A model generated the notes under the pieces. It did not search any database, had not been told where the DNA came from, and worked only from the letters and a program-made list of their open reading frames with translations. Below, one piece after another: positions 48,057 through 56,761 of a DNA stretch of 64,000 nucleotides (position 1 is its first letter; each line of letters opens with the position of its first letter). The translations under genes were made by a program, and so were the position numbers. The DNA is from Plebeiibacterium marinum (GTDB lineage Bacteria > Bacteroidota > Bacteroidia > Bacteroidales > Marinilabiliaceae), in the NCBI RefSeq assembly GCF_026013615.1, contig NZ_JAPDPI010000009.1, forward strand, positions 1-64,000, read 5' to 3'.

Positions 48057-48148
48057 CCTCTTGAAATATCTTAATATATTTAAATTTCACATACCATTCT
48101 CACTCCTGCCTGGTAATGACCAAGAGAATAATGTTAATAATGAGAATG
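48048..48148 (-). promoter_or_regulatory. Alternative RNA pairings of the ilv attenuator
   Basis: Segment 1 (CATTCTCA on the minus strand, 48148-48141, inside the Ile/Leu codons) is perfectly complementary to segment 2 (TGAGAATG, 48102-48095, starting at the leader stop codon); G-T and A-T pairs extend it to 10 bp. Segment 2 (GTGAGAA) is also complementary to segment 3 (TTCTCAC, in the terminator 5' arm), with GG/CC beyond one mismatch. A ribosome stalled on segment 1 would free 2 to pair with 3 and prevent the terminator. Confidence 0.8.
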
Positions 48149-48168
48149 AATGAAAAATTATTTGTCAT
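48100..48168 (-). CDS. ilvL: ilv operon leader peptide
   Basis: A 22-codon ORF from ATG 48168 to TGA 48100-48102. Residues 8-18 read ILIINIILLVI: six Ile, three Leu and one Val in eleven codons, with one Asn. This is the expected control sequence for attenuation by Ile/Leu/Val-tRNA shortage. It starts ~25 nt after the predicted transcription start and precedes a terminator with alternative pairing. The symbol follows the enterobacterial analogue by function; sequence homology is not claimed. Confidence 0.88.
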   Translation of the reverse strand: MTNNFSFILIINIILLVITRQE

Positions 48169-48199
48169 TTCGTTTTGCGTCTGTTGATTACAACGACTA

Positions 48200-48229
48200 C
48201 AAATGTATAGCTTTTTTTTAAACCACAAA
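48200..48229 (-). promoter_or_regulatory. Bacteroidota-type promoter of the ilv-leu operon
   Basis: On the minus strand TTTG (48229-48226), an 18-bp spacer and TACATTTG (48207-48200) match the Bacteroidota primary-sigma consensus TTTG-N19-TAnnTTTG with a one-base shorter spacer. The predicted start near 48193 gives a short leader before the leader peptide ATG at 48168. Confidence 0.78.
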
Positions 48230-48412
48230 AAAAATCATGAAAAAAATCATGTATATTATTACACTAATACCATTAAATCAATAGGAAATACACCTATCAA
48301 ATTGCATATTCAAGCAGCTTCAATACCAAAAGTGTATTTTTATACATACCGAAACGAAAAATAATTTTTAAGATATTATAAAGACCTCTTTCAATAGCAC
48401 CACAACACCAGA

Positions 48413-48439
48413 AAGCCTGTTTCAGTTTGAAACAGGCTT
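48413..48439 (-). terminator. Hairpin after ilvC
   Basis: AAGCCTGTTTCA (48413-48424) and TGAAACAGGCTT (48428-48439) form a perfect 12-bp stem with a 3-nt loop, 31 bp after the ilvC stop. The tail on the minus strand is only CTTTCTGG, so termination may be incomplete or the hairpin may stabilise the 3' end. Confidence 0.6.
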
Positions 48440-48470
48440 TAATGGTATTATTATATTATAGGCTTACCTA

Positions 48471-49946
48471 TTAGATAATAGCTTTCATGGCAGTCATTGC
48501 ATCACGAAGTTCTGCTCCAACAATTTCAATATCATGGAAACGGATTGCTTCGTTAACATCAACCAACTCTTTATTACTAACACTTGCATCAACTCCTTCG
48601 TTAAAGTTTTTACCAATGATGTTAGTTTCAACATTTTTCATGAAGTCTGCCAATAAAGGCTTACATGCATGATCAAATAAGTAACATCCGTATTCTGCTG
48701 TGTCAGAAATCACACGGTTCATTTCGAATAATTTTTTACGTGCAATTGTATTGGCAATCAACGGAGTTTCGTGCAACGACTCATAATACGCACTTTCATC
48801 TTTGATACCTGCTTCAGTCATAGTTTCGAATGCTAATTCAACACCTGACTTAACAAATGCAACCATCAACAAAGCGTTATCGAAGTACTCTTGCTCAGAA
48901 ATTTCAACATCTCCAGCCGGAGTTTTTTCAAATGCAGTTTCTCCTGTGGCAGCTCTCCAGCCCAATAAGTTTTTATCATCATTGGCCCAGTCTTCCATCA
49001 TAGTAGAAGAAAACTCTCCACTCATAATATCATCCATATGCTTTTGGAACAAAGGACGCATGATTACCTTTAACTCTTCAGAAATTTTAAAAGCTTCAAT
49101 TTTGGCAGGGTTCGATAAACGATCCATCATATTGGTAATACCACCAATTTTTAATGCTTCTGTAATTACTTCCCAACCATATTGAATCAATTTTGAAGCA
49201 TAACCGGCATCAATTCCTTTTTCAACCATTTTGTCGAAACAAAGGATAGAACCTGTTTGCAACAAACCACAAAGAATAGTTTGCTCACCCATTAAGTCAG
49301 ACTTAACTTCAGCAACAAATGAAGAACGAAGCACACCAGCTCTGTGTCCGCCAGTTGCAGCTGCATAAGCTTTGGCAATTTCCAAACCGTCTCCTTTTGG
49401 ATCATTTTCCGGGTGAACAGCAATAAGGGTTGGAACACCAAATCCTCTTTTATATTCTTCACGAACCTCAGAACCTGGAGATTTAGGAGCAACCATTACA
49501 ACTGTAAGGTCTTTACGTATCTGCATTCCTTCCTCTACAATGTTAAAACCGTGCGAGTAAGAAAGTGTAGCACCTTCTTTCATCAATGGCATTACTTCTG
49601 ACACCACGTTAGAGTGCTGCTTATCCGGAGTAAGGTTAACCACCATGTCGGCAGTAGGAATCATTTCCTGGTAAGTACCCACTGCAAAATTGTTTTCAGT
49701 AGCATTTTTCCATGATTGACGTTGCTCTTTAATAGCAGCTTCACGTAAAGTATATGAAACATCCAAACCAGAATCTCTCATATTTAATCCTTGGTTTAAC
49801 CCTTGAGCTCCACAACCAACGATAACAATTTTTTTACCTTTAAGTTTTTCAACTCCATCAGCAAATTCAGAGTTATCCATAAATTCGCAAACACCTAACT
49901 GATTCAATTGCTCGCGTAACGGTAGTGTGTTAAAATAATTAGCCAT
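48471..49946 (-). CDS. ilvC: Ketol-acid reductoisomerase, class II (long form)
   Basis: A 491-residue NADPH enzyme of Ile/Val synthesis. It is the long class II type: the Rossmann domain ([20 protein letters not shown] at ~35-54) is followed by two knotted C-terminal domains, as in E. coli IlvC of the same length. The metal-binding region has [12 protein letters not shown] (~215-226). It is transcribed separately from the ilvD-leuB operon. A tiny Leu-rich ORF lies 69 bp upstream. Confidence 0.96.
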   Translation of the reverse strand: MANYFNTLPLREQLNQLGVCEFMDNSEFADGVEKLKGKKIVIVGCGAQGLNQGLNMRDSGLDVSYTLREAAIKEQRQSWKNATENNFAVGTYQEMIPTADMVVNLTPDKQHSNVVSEVMPLMKEGATLSYSHGFNIVEEGMQIRKDLTVVMVAPKSPGSEVREEYKRGFGVPTLIAVHPENDPKGDGLEIAKAYAAATGGHRAGVLRSSFVAEVKSDLMGEQTILCGLLQTGSILCFDKMVEKGIDAGYASKLIQYGWEVITEALKIGGITNMMDRLSNPAKIEAFKISEELKVIMRPLFQKHMDDIMSGEFSSTMMEDWANDDKNLLGWRAATGETAFEKTPAGDVEISEQEYFDNALLMVAFVKSGVELAFETMTEAGIKDESAYYESLHETPLIANTIARKKLFEMNRVISDTAEYGCYLFDHACKPLLADFMKNVETNIIGKNFNEGVDASVSNKELVDVNEAIRFHDIEIVGAELRDAMTAMKAII

Positions 49947-50014
49947 TGTAATAATTTTAAATATTTAATGTTTTAATTAACTGTTTGACATTATGCCTTT
50001 AAGCCATATCATTT

Positions 50015-50041
50015 TTAAACGATAAGCAAGTTAAGCATCAT
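50015..50041 (-). CDS. Possible 8-codon leader ORF before ilvC
   Basis: ATG 50041 to TAA 50015 encodes MMLNLLIV: three Leu, one Ile and one Val in eight codons, 69 bp before ilvC. The composition fits a regulatory leader peptide. No terminator hairpin follows, and so short an ORF can arise by chance. Confidence 0.3.
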   Translation of the reverse strand: MMLNLLIV

Positions 50042-50192
50042 CACGTTACAAATCAACAGCATTTTTTCAAATGTGTTTATTTACAAAAACACTTATTTTA
50101 GGTACTTTTCATGGTTTTTTATTTTTCAATTAAACCAAAAACAAAACACACCACACCTATAATACAGATATTAAATTCTGTTTATCTGCATC

Positions 50193-51074
50193 TTATGAAT
50201 ATTCATTACGGAATTTACCTGGCGTTTTACCTGTGGATTTTTTGAAGAATCTTGTAAAATATGACTGATCCGAAAAATTTAATTCTTCGGCAATTTGGGT
50301 AACGGATAGGTTGGTATGAATAAGCAATCTCTTTATTTCAAGAATCTGCTTTCTTTGGATAACTTCATTGGACGTTCTTCCACTCAACTGCCGTATTGTT
50401 TGAGTAAGGTGGTTGGGTGTTACCGCAAGCATATCTGCATATTCATTTACACTCAGGTTTTTTTTGTAGTTTTCTTCAACCAGTTGAAAAAACCTTTTTA
50501 CCAACAAATGGCCTTTGCCTTTTGTTAATCCCTGCTCGTCACTTTTATAAAGCGTAGAAGCATAGTTCAATATGGAATCGAGCAAAGAACGCAACAACTC
50601 TATATTTGAATTTTGCTTTGCATCTTCTTCTATAGCCTTAACAAACAACTGTTCAACAAACACGCAATCCGATGCCTGGGCTAACTTTAATGGAGGATTA
50701 TCCTGATTAATCGTAAAGAAGAAAGGGAATTCAAGCAAACGGTTCTGGTTGCTTTTATCATATAGGTAATAGTCTTCTGCAAAAATATAAATATAACCAT
50801 CCACGTCACTCGACAACTCGAGCTTATGCGCCTGTCCCGGTGACATGAAAAAAATACACGGAGGTTCAATTTTATATTCTGCACTATCAATTATATGCAT
50901 GCCTGAACCTTTTTTCAGGTATAGCACCTCAAAAAAATCGTGACGATGAGGATAGCTCACTTTAAAATGCCTGTTGGCATCAAACACTTCAACCTGAAAC
51001 TGCCTGCCTGCAAGCTCTGAGTGGCTAAAGGATGTTAGCCCGTATGTTGGTATGTTTTGCTTTATGTTTGTCAC
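50193..51074 (-). CDS. AraC-family transcriptional regulator
   Basis: A 293-residue regulator. The N-terminal cupin-type sensor (~20-130) has SYPHRHDFFEVLYLKKGSG and FFMSPGQAHKL. The C-terminal double HTH (~190-290) has VNEYADMLAVTPNHLTQTIRQ and VTQIAEELNFSDQSYFTRFF followed by KKSTGKTPGKFR. It lies 246 bp from ilvC on the same strand; regulation of ilvC cannot be inferred from the sequence. Effector unknown. Confidence 0.92.
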   Translation of the reverse strand: MTNIKQNIPTYGLTSFSHSELAGRQFQVEVFDANRHFKVSYPHRHDFFEVLYLKKGSGMHIIDSAEYKIEPPCIFFMSPGQAHKLELSSDVDGYIYIFAEDYYLYDKSNQNRLLEFPFFFTINQDNPPLKLAQASDCVFVEQLFVKAIEEDAKQNSNIELLRSLLDSILNYASTLYKSDEQGLTKGKGHLLVKRFFQLVEENYKKNLSVNEYADMLAVTPNHLTQTIRQLSGRTSNEVIQRKQILEIKRLLIHTNLSVTQIAEELNFSDQSYFTRFFKKSTGKTPGKFRNEYS

Positions 51075-51105
51075 TTGCTGTTTTTTCTAAAGATATAAAA
51101 ACATC

Positions 51106-53340
51106 CTATACTTTATCTTTCTGCATATATGCCACAACCATCTTTATTTCTCCATACGAAACCCCTTTCCCTAAAGATTCTTTAATAGGCGATAATGTAA
51201 AAGTATCTTGTTTATGAATCTCCTTTTCAATAATATTAAGTTTCTCCTTACTAATAAACTCGTATATATCCACCTCTCCAATCTGCACATAATGGGCAAG
51301 GTGCCCTTCTATAGTTCCCATGGTAAGCGACCTCTCCTTTGCAATCTCTTCAAGTGTTTTGCCTGCTTTATACAAATCATATGATACTGTCTTTGTATCA
51401 GGTTTCTTTTCTTTCGGTTCCTTTACTTTTGTTGTATTCGTAGCCTTTGCTGAGACACTATCGTTTCTGGATCCTGAGAACTCTGGATTTTTCACCAATT
51501 CCTTACTAAATTCAGTCCCCTTGATAGAGGACTCTATGAGCGTATGCGCTTTATAAATCAATTGCAACTGCCCCAAAAATAAATTTGAGAGATCGACCAA
51601 TTCATTGTAATAGGTCTTCACTCCTCTTGCACCTCTTAACACCTGGCAATGCGCACGCACCTTATCGTGCAACTCTTTTATAAGTGGCTCAAAATAATGA
51701 ACAGCCTTGTCAACCCTTTCAAGCAAAACTGGTAAATAATTATTACTGTTTGAATGAACAATGGTGTTAACCTGCGCTTGAAAAGTATCTGCTACTTTTT
51801 TTAATGGCTCAGTTTCTTTGGCTATTTGCTGAGCCCAGGACTTATATTGCTGCTTAGAAGATTTTTTACCATCCTTAGAATATGTTGAGATATGGTAATA
51901 CAGCTCTTGCATCAGATCAGTAAAATCAAATGCCCTAAGAACAAAATTATTAAAATATAACTTTGATTGGGCTTCAAGAATAGGTTCCAGATCATCCGCA
52001 CCCTTTTTATTTAAGGCAAATTCTTTTAACGACTGATCAATAGAAATCCCTTCTTTTGGAATGGGTGAAGTCAACACAAGTCCATCGAGATTACTCAAGC
52101 GTGAAAGCGCAACATAAATTTGTCCGGGGGCAAAGGCATTGGCAACATCAATAATTGCCTTTTCGAACGTTAATCCCTGACTTTTATGTACCGTAATAGC
52201 CCAGGCAAGCTTTAGCGGATACTGCTGAAAAGTACCAACCACTTCTTCTTCAATAGCATTGGTTTCCTTATTAACGGCAAACTTTTTATTTTCCCATACA
52301 TAAGGTTCAACCTGTGCAGGTTCCGAACCATCTGTAAAACTAACCTCTATTTCTTCTTTATTTAATTTAGTAATAAAACCAATCTTACCATTAAAATATC
52401 GCTGTTCACCGGAATAATCATTTTTTGTAAACATAACCTGCGCGCCTTTCTTAAATTCAAGGCTTTCATCTGTGGGATAGCTGTACTCATTAAAATCCCC
52501 CTTAACATCAGCTTTAAAAAATATTGATTTCTCATTAATCTCATTTAAAGCACGCTGGTTTTTATCATTTGCAATCCTGTTGTGTGTGGTCAGTAAGATA
52601 ATTCCATCATCAGGTTTTTGTTTGTAATCAGGCTTGTAATATTTATTGAGCAATAAGATATCTTCCTCAGTAATACAGTTGTCTCTTAAATTATTTAGCA
52701 ATCCAACAAAGCGTTTATCCGACTGCCGATAAATCTTTTCCAACTCAATATAAAGAGGTGGATTATTCCTGACAACCTGCGCATTAAAGAAAAAAGCATT
52801 AGGATAATATGCACTCAGAACGTTCCATTCATCATCCTTAACTACAGGCGGCAACTGAAGCATATCTCCAATAAACATTACCTGCACACCCCCAAAAGGA
52901 ACATCCCGCTTTTGCCGCACCGACCTCAAGATCAAGTCTATCGAATCGAGAATATCTGCCCTTAACATACTCACTTCATCAATAATCAACAGCTCCATCT
53001 TTTTAAGCATGTTACGTTTATTTTTATGAAGCCTGACATTGGCCAGCAAAGTACGTGGTGTGTTTATTAATGAATGTACCGATTTATTGGCTAATGCATT
53101 ATTATCCGGAGCAAATGCCCCAAAAGGTAATTGAAACAAGGAATGCAAAGTAACTCCCTGGGCATTAATAGCAGCAATACCTGTAGGCGCTGCAACAACA
53201 ACGCTTTTATGTGTATGGTGATGTATGTTTCTGAGTAGTGTTGTTTTTCCGGTACCTGCTTTACCTGTCAAAAAAATGTTTTGATTGGTATTATTTATAA
53301 AGCGAGATACTATTTGAGTCAGGTCTAATTTTTTTTCCAT
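51106..53340 (-). CDS. PIF1-like ATP-dependent helicase with C-terminal HTH
   Basis: A 744-residue SF1B helicase. Walker A is GKAGTGKTT (26-34), Walker B is LLIIDEVSMLRAD (~114-126). GGVQVMFIGDMLQLPPV (motif III) and AWAITVHKSQGLTFEKAIID (C-terminal helicase motif) are present. A long helical region follows, and the last ~60 residues form a helix-turn-helix like those after RecQ-type helicases (YDLYKAGKTLEEIAKERSLT and TIEGHLAHYVQIGE). This combination occurs widely in Bacteroidota. DNA repair or replication-fork work is likely; the exact role is unknown. Confidence 0.9.
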   Translation of the reverse strand: MEKKLDLTQIVSRFINNTNQNIFLTGKAGTGKTTLLRNIHHHTHKSVVVAAPTGIAAINAQGVTLHSLFQLPFGAFAPDNNALANKSVHSLINTPRTLLANVRLHKNKRNMLKKMELLIIDEVSMLRADILDSIDLILRSVRQKRDVPFGGVQVMFIGDMLQLPPVVKDDEWNVLSAYYPNAFFFNAQVVRNNPPLYIELEKIYRQSDKRFVGLLNNLRDNCITEEDILLLNKYYKPDYKQKPDDGIILLTTHNRIANDKNQRALNEINEKSIFFKADVKGDFNEYSYPTDESLEFKKGAQVMFTKNDYSGEQRYFNGKIGFITKLNKEEIEVSFTDGSEPAQVEPYVWENKKFAVNKETNAIEEEVVGTFQQYPLKLAWAITVHKSQGLTFEKAIIDVANAFAPGQIYVALSRLSNLDGLVLTSPIPKEGISIDQSLKEFALNKKGADDLEPILEAQSKLYFNNFVLRAFDFTDLMQELYYHISTYSKDGKKSSKQQYKSWAQQIAKETEPLKKVADTFQAQVNTIVHSNSNNYLPVLLERVDKAVHYFEPLIKELHDKVRAHCQVLRGARGVKTYYNELVDLSNLFLGQLQLIYKAHTLIESSIKGTEFSKELVKNPEFSGSRNDSVSAKATNTTKVKEPKEKKPDTKTVSYDLYKAGKTLEEIAKERSLTMGTIEGHLAHYVQIGEVDIYEFISKEKLNIIEKEIHKQDTFTLSPIKESLGKGVSYGEIKMVVAYMQKDKV

Positions 53341-53402
53341 TATTACGTTTCGACTATAATTAATTGTTGAAGGTAACAGAAAAAACTATCGCAATCAAAA
53401 TT

Positions 53403-54218
53403 TTATTGAATGGAAGTACTGTCGATGACATCATACCACTCTTGGTCATTCTTCAATTCTTTAAAATCCTTATATGCATCCATTATAGATGTGATCAAAG
53501 TTAAATCAGTCATCTTATAATTAATAGAATAATTGGAATTTAAGAACACAATAAACGAGTCCAGACAAACTCCCTGATAGCCGGTTAAGCTTGCCAGATT
53601 TTCCCGTCCTGTAACCTCACGAAAATGATAACTATCATCATAAACCCTTTCGAGCTTTTTTACCAAGGCTTTTTGTGCATCTTCTTTAGACAACCTGCCT
53701 GACGAAAGAGAAGCACCAAAAGCGCCCTCTTTTGCCTTCTTTTCAGCTTTTCCCCAAGCTATAGCTTCTTCAAAATTCCATGAAGCAACCATCATTTTCA
53801 CTTCTTCATTTTCATCTTTTGGAAGCTTCAGATCTTTAAAGGCCTGTTTAAAGTGGGCATATGAATAAAAGCGCAGCACCTCGACTTCTGCAATAGAATA
53901 AACACTGGTTTCAACCTCCAGGGTTAAGTCCTCTTCCATAGCCATCCAAATGGAAGGGATAATCCATGTAGTATCCTTATAACCCAGACTATGAAACCTA
54001 ATCGTATCACCAACCGAACCATTGATCTCAAAAAGACCCAGTTCATTGGTTAAAACAACTTCGCCGGTACTCATATTTTTCAGGGCTGCATACTCAACCG
54101 GATTTTCCGATTTATGATTTAACAAGCTTCCCTCAAACAAATGAGAGGCCCCATTTATATTTTGCGACACAACATTCACACTGGTTACCAATATCAGGAT
54201 GGAAAATATCAACTTCAT
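53403..54218 (-). CDS. Exported carboxypeptidase-regulatory-like domain protein (second)
   Basis: A 271-residue exported protein with a signal peptide (~1-20). A CarboxypepD_reg-like beta domain (~28-105: GSLLNHKSENPVEYAALKNM, GLFEINGSVGDTIRFHSLGY) is followed by a charged helical region of unknown function. Its ATG overlaps the stop of the 54215-54991 gene by 4 nt. Both share a C-terminal segment with a Y-x-G-x-x-LD-F-I/M pattern (TGYQGVCLDSFIVFLNSN here; SGYEGEMLDKFMIYCNIN there), so they are paralogues. Confidence 0.75.
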   Translation of the reverse strand: MKLIFSILILVTSVNVVSQNINGASHLFEGSLLNHKSENPVEYAALKNMSTGEVVLTNELGLFEINGSVGDTIRFHSLGYKDTTWIIPSIWMAMEEDLTLEVETSVYSIAEVEVLRFYSYAHFKQAFKDLKLPKDENEEVKMMVASWNFEEAIAWGKAEKKAKEGAFGASLSSGRLSKEDAQKALVKKLERVYDDSYHFREVTGRENLASLTGYQGVCLDSFIVFLNSNYSINYKMTDLTLITSIMDAYKDFKELKNDQEWYDVIDSTSIQ

Positions 54219-54991
54219 TTTTCAGCTTTTTTGTTGCCCTTTGTATCCTTGCCTTTATTTTCCTCTTCAAACTTCTCCATAAGTTCAGCTATTTTCATCC
54301 TGATTAATACAGGATTGCTATCGGCCGACAATTTAATATTGATATTACAGTATATCATAAACTTGTCCAGCATTTCACCCTCATACCCGGATACTTCTTT
54401 TACTATATCTCTATTATAAAACTCATTAATCTTATCCTGTTCCTGCTCCTGACCAAGCACCCGCCTCATCTCTCTCTTTTCTCGTTCTTTTTTTGATGTA
54501 TAATAGTTTACATAACTAAGCGGATTAGCTACCGCAGCTAAAACAGGAGGTTTTTTATTGTAAGAATCACCCCTTAATGCCGTCGGGATATCATTTTCCT
54601 TCCCCAGATTAATATCCTTAGGCATATTCAAATGCAATTCCTGATCTGATGGAACATCAACAGTTCCAAGCATGTAAAACTTTCTTCCCAAATGAACAAT
54701 TTTGCCCTCAGGAAAATTTTTTAACATGTCAACATGAACAATAGTTGGAGAATATCCTAAACCAAATACCTTTAAAGAATCGGTACTATTAAAACTGCCC
54801 CTAAAAACACCAGACTCATCAGTGGCATATATAATCATGCTTTCATAACTAACAATCTGAGCATTAGATATTGTTTTGTTATCAACGCTATCTTTTACGA
54901 TAAGCTTGACCCAAACCTGTTCCTTGGGAGTATCCTGAGAGTAGGTATGCAAGGTACATACCAACATAAATATTAAAACGAGTAAGCGCAT
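54215..54991 (-). CDS. Exported carboxypeptidase-regulatory-like domain protein (first)
   Basis: A 258-residue exported protein: signal peptide (~1-18), CarboxypepD_reg-like beta domain (~25-105: VDNKTISNAQIVSYESMIIY, GVFRGSFNSTDSLKVFGLGY), then a helical tail rich in Lys and Glu. The segment KEVSGYEGEMLDKFMIYCN is shared with the downstream paralogue. The pair is translationally coupled. Probably periplasmic or outer-membrane associated; partner unknown. Confidence 0.75.
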   Translation of the reverse strand: MRLLVLIFMLVCTLHTYSQDTPKEQVWVKLIVKDSVDNKTISNAQIVSYESMIIYATDESGVFRGSFNSTDSLKVFGLGYSPTIVHVDMLKNFPEGKIVHLGRKFYMLGTVDVPSDQELHLNMPKDINLGKENDIPTALRGDSYNKKPPVLAAVANPLSYVNYYTSKKEREKREMRRVLGQEQEQDKINEFYNRDIVKEVSGYEGEMLDKFMIYCNINIKLSADSNPVLIRMKIAELMEKFEEENKGKDTKGNKKAEK

Positions 54992-55292
54992 ACAATTATT
55001 AAAGTCGCAAAATAAAAACTAAACTCCACATACAATCATTATTTCTAACGATTAACCAAACTTTAACCTTTCTTTTCATTTTTCCTGGCAGCAAAAGACC
55101 CTTGAGCTGCTCTACCATGCATCAAACATTATTCCATAATTCCTATTTAATTATTAAAATATCAAATCAAAAAACAACACAAATTCGAAGCATATCAAAC
55201 CAATTACTTTCAGATTCATAGTTATATAACAAATGAATTTGCATTTAGGTTTGTTTCATCGTATTTTCGCACCAAAATATAAATTTTATAGT
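54992..55292 (+). promoter_or_regulatory. Divergent intergenic region upstream of dapD
   Basis: 301 bp between the minus-strand secreted-protein gene and dapD. The dapD-proximal end carries a promoter-like pair (listed separately). The rest is AT-rich. A short word resembling a tRNA D-arm (55101-55118) is not part of a tRNA. Confidence 0.5.
55238..55269 (+). promoter_or_regulatory. Bacteroidota-type promoter of dapD
   Basis: TTTG (55238-55241), a 20-bp spacer and TATTTTCG (55262-55269) resemble the TTTG-N19-TAnnTTTG consensus with one mismatch in the -7 box. The predicted start near 55276 lies 17 bp before ATG 55293 and downstream of ATG 55233, which supports the shorter protein. Confidence 0.6.
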
Positions 55293-56111
55293 ATGTTAGA
55301 GCAGTACAAAAAAGTTGTTGAGCAAGCCTGGGAGGACAGGGATTTATTAAAAAAGCCGGAAACTCAAGAAGTGATTCGTACTTTAATGGAAAAACTGGAC
55401 AAAGGTGAAATTAGAGTAGCAGAACCAAACGGTGACGACTGGAAAGTTAATGAATGGGTAAAGAAAGCAGTTATTCTTTACTTTCCAATTCAAAAGATGG
55501 AAACTATTGAGGCAGGCCCAATGGAGTTTCATGACAAAATGGCGCTTAAAAGAAATTATGCAGAACTGGGAATCAGGGTTGTACCTCATGCAGTTGCCAG
55601 ATATGGCGCATACATTTCAAGTGGCGTAGTACTAATGCCTTCATACGTAAATATTGGTGCCTATGTTGATGCCGGAACTATGGTAGATACCTGGGCTACA
55701 GTTGGTAGCTGTGCTCAAATTGGTAAAAACGTTCATTTAAGTGGTGGAGTTGGTATAGGTGGTGTTCTGGAACCAATCCAGGCAGCTCCGGTAATCATTG
55801 AGGACGATGCTTTTATTGGTTCCCGTTGTATTGTTGTTGAGGGATGCAGGGTAGGAAAAGAGGCTGTACTTGGGGCCAATGTTGTTTTAACAGGTTCTAC
55901 AAAAATTATTGATGTTACTGGTGATGAGCCTGTAGAGTATAAAGGATATGTCCCTCCACGTTCGGTAGTTATACCAGGAAGTTATACTAAAAAATTCCCG
56001 GCTGGAGATTATCAGGTTCCTGCTGCATTAATTATCGGAAAACGTAAGGAGTCAACAGATAAAAAAACTTCATTAAACGATGCGTTAAGGGAAAACAACG
56101 TAGCTGTTTAA
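55293..56111 (+). CDS. dapD: Tetrahydrodipicolinate N-succinyltransferase
   Basis: A 272-residue left-handed beta-helix enzyme of lysine/meso-diaminopimelate synthesis. ATG 55293 (MLEQYKKVVEQAWEDRDLL) is chosen because it matches the family N-terminus and length and lies after the promoter. Hexapeptide repeats run from ~100 to 230 (GAYVDAGTMVDTWATVGSCA, IGKNVHLSGGVGIGGVLEP, IGSRCIVVEGCRVGKEAVLG). It is a stand-alone housekeeping gene here. Confidence 0.95.
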   Translation: MLEQYKKVVEQAWEDRDLLKKPETQEVIRTLMEKLDKGEIRVAEPNGDDWKVNEWVKKAVILYFPIQKMETIEAGPMEFHDKMALKRNYAELGIRVVPHAVARYGAYISSGVVLMPSYVNIGAYVDAGTMVDTWATVGSCAQIGKNVHLSGGVGIGGVLEPIQAAPVIIEDDAFIGSRCIVVEGCRVGKEAVLGANVVLTGSTKIIDVTGDEPVEYKGYVPPRSVVIPGSYTKKFPAGDYQVPAALIIGKRKESTDKKTSLNDALRENNVAV

Positions 56112-56123
56112 TTTTGCAAAATA

Positions 56124-56180
56124 GTCATTGGTCAACAGTCATTAGTAAATATTTCTTTACAATGATCAGTGACCAATGAC
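56124..56180. repeat. Inverted repeat between dapD and tsaC
   Basis: GTCATTGGTCA (56124-56134) is perfectly complementary to TGACCAATGAC (56170-56180), and GTAAATATT is mirrored by AATATTTAC further on. The right arm overlaps an upstream ATG (56169) in the tsaC frame, so that ATG is not the start. Confidence 0.6.
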
Positions 56181-56195
56181 CAATATTTACCGACT

Positions 56196-56759
56196 ATGCA
56201 TGATGATATTAAGAAAGCCATTGAAGTTCTTCAACAAGGTGGCTTAATACTATATCCAACAGATACCATTTGGGGAATTGGCTGTGATGCCACTAACCCG
56301 GAAGCTGTAAAACGGGTTTATGAACTAAAACAACGCGAAGACAGTAAAAGCATGCTTGTTTTACTGGATAATGATGCAAAGTTGAATTCATATATGGATG
56401 AAGTGCCTGAGATGGCCTGGGATATTGTTGAACTTGCCACAAAACCAACTACAATTATTTATCCTAATGCAAAAAACCTGGCTGCTAACCTCTTAGCAGA
56501 AGACAAAAGTGTTGGAATCAGAATCACTAAAGAAGAGTTTTCGCATAAACTTTGTCAAAGATTTAAAAAGCCTATTGTATCCACTTCTGCAAATATCAGC
56601 GGTCAGCCTTCGCCAGCAAATTTTGGTGAAATATCCGAAGAAGTTAAAAACGGGGTTGATTACATTATTGAATACCGCCAGGAAGAAACCAGCAACCCGG
56701 CACCATCAAGCATTATAAAATTAGGACTTGGTGGAGAAATACAAATTATAAGAGAATAA
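56196..56759 (+). CDS. tsaC: Threonylcarbamoyl-AMP synthase (TsaC/Sua5 family)
   Basis: A 187-residue YrdC-fold enzyme making threonylcarbamoyl-AMP for the t6A37 tRNA modification. ATG 56196 (MHDDIKKAIEVLQQGGLILYP) is preferred; the longer start at 56169 lies in an inverted repeat. Motifs: YPTDTIWGIGCDATN, KREDSKSMLVLL-like (QREDSKSMLVLL), TIIYPNAKN and STSANISGQPSP. It lacks the Sua5 C-terminal domain. The thioesterase gene starts 2 bp after its stop. Confidence 0.93.
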   Translation: MHDDIKKAIEVLQQGGLILYPTDTIWGIGCDATNPEAVKRVYELKQREDSKSMLVLLDNDAKLNSYMDEVPEMAWDIVELATKPTTIIYPNAKNLAANLLAEDKSVGIRITKEEFSHKLCQRFKKPIVSTSANISGQPSPANFGEISEEVKNGVDYIIEYRQEETSNPAPSSIIKLGLGGEIQIIRE

Positions 56760-56761
56760 TC

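Larger units (their letters stand above)
47994..48470 (-). promoter_or_regulatory. ilvC-ilvD intergenic control region
   Basis: 477 bp between ilvC and ilvD. From the ilvC side it holds the post-ilvC hairpin (48413-48439), an AT-rich stretch with nothing recognisable (48230-48412), then promoter, leader peptide, pairing segments and attenuator terminator, each listed separately. Confidence 0.8.

Noticed and set aside
55101-55118. Minus-strand word GGTAGAGCAGCTCAAG resembling a tRNA D-arm
   Set aside because: No acceptor stem, anticodon arm or T-arm could be found at the right distances.
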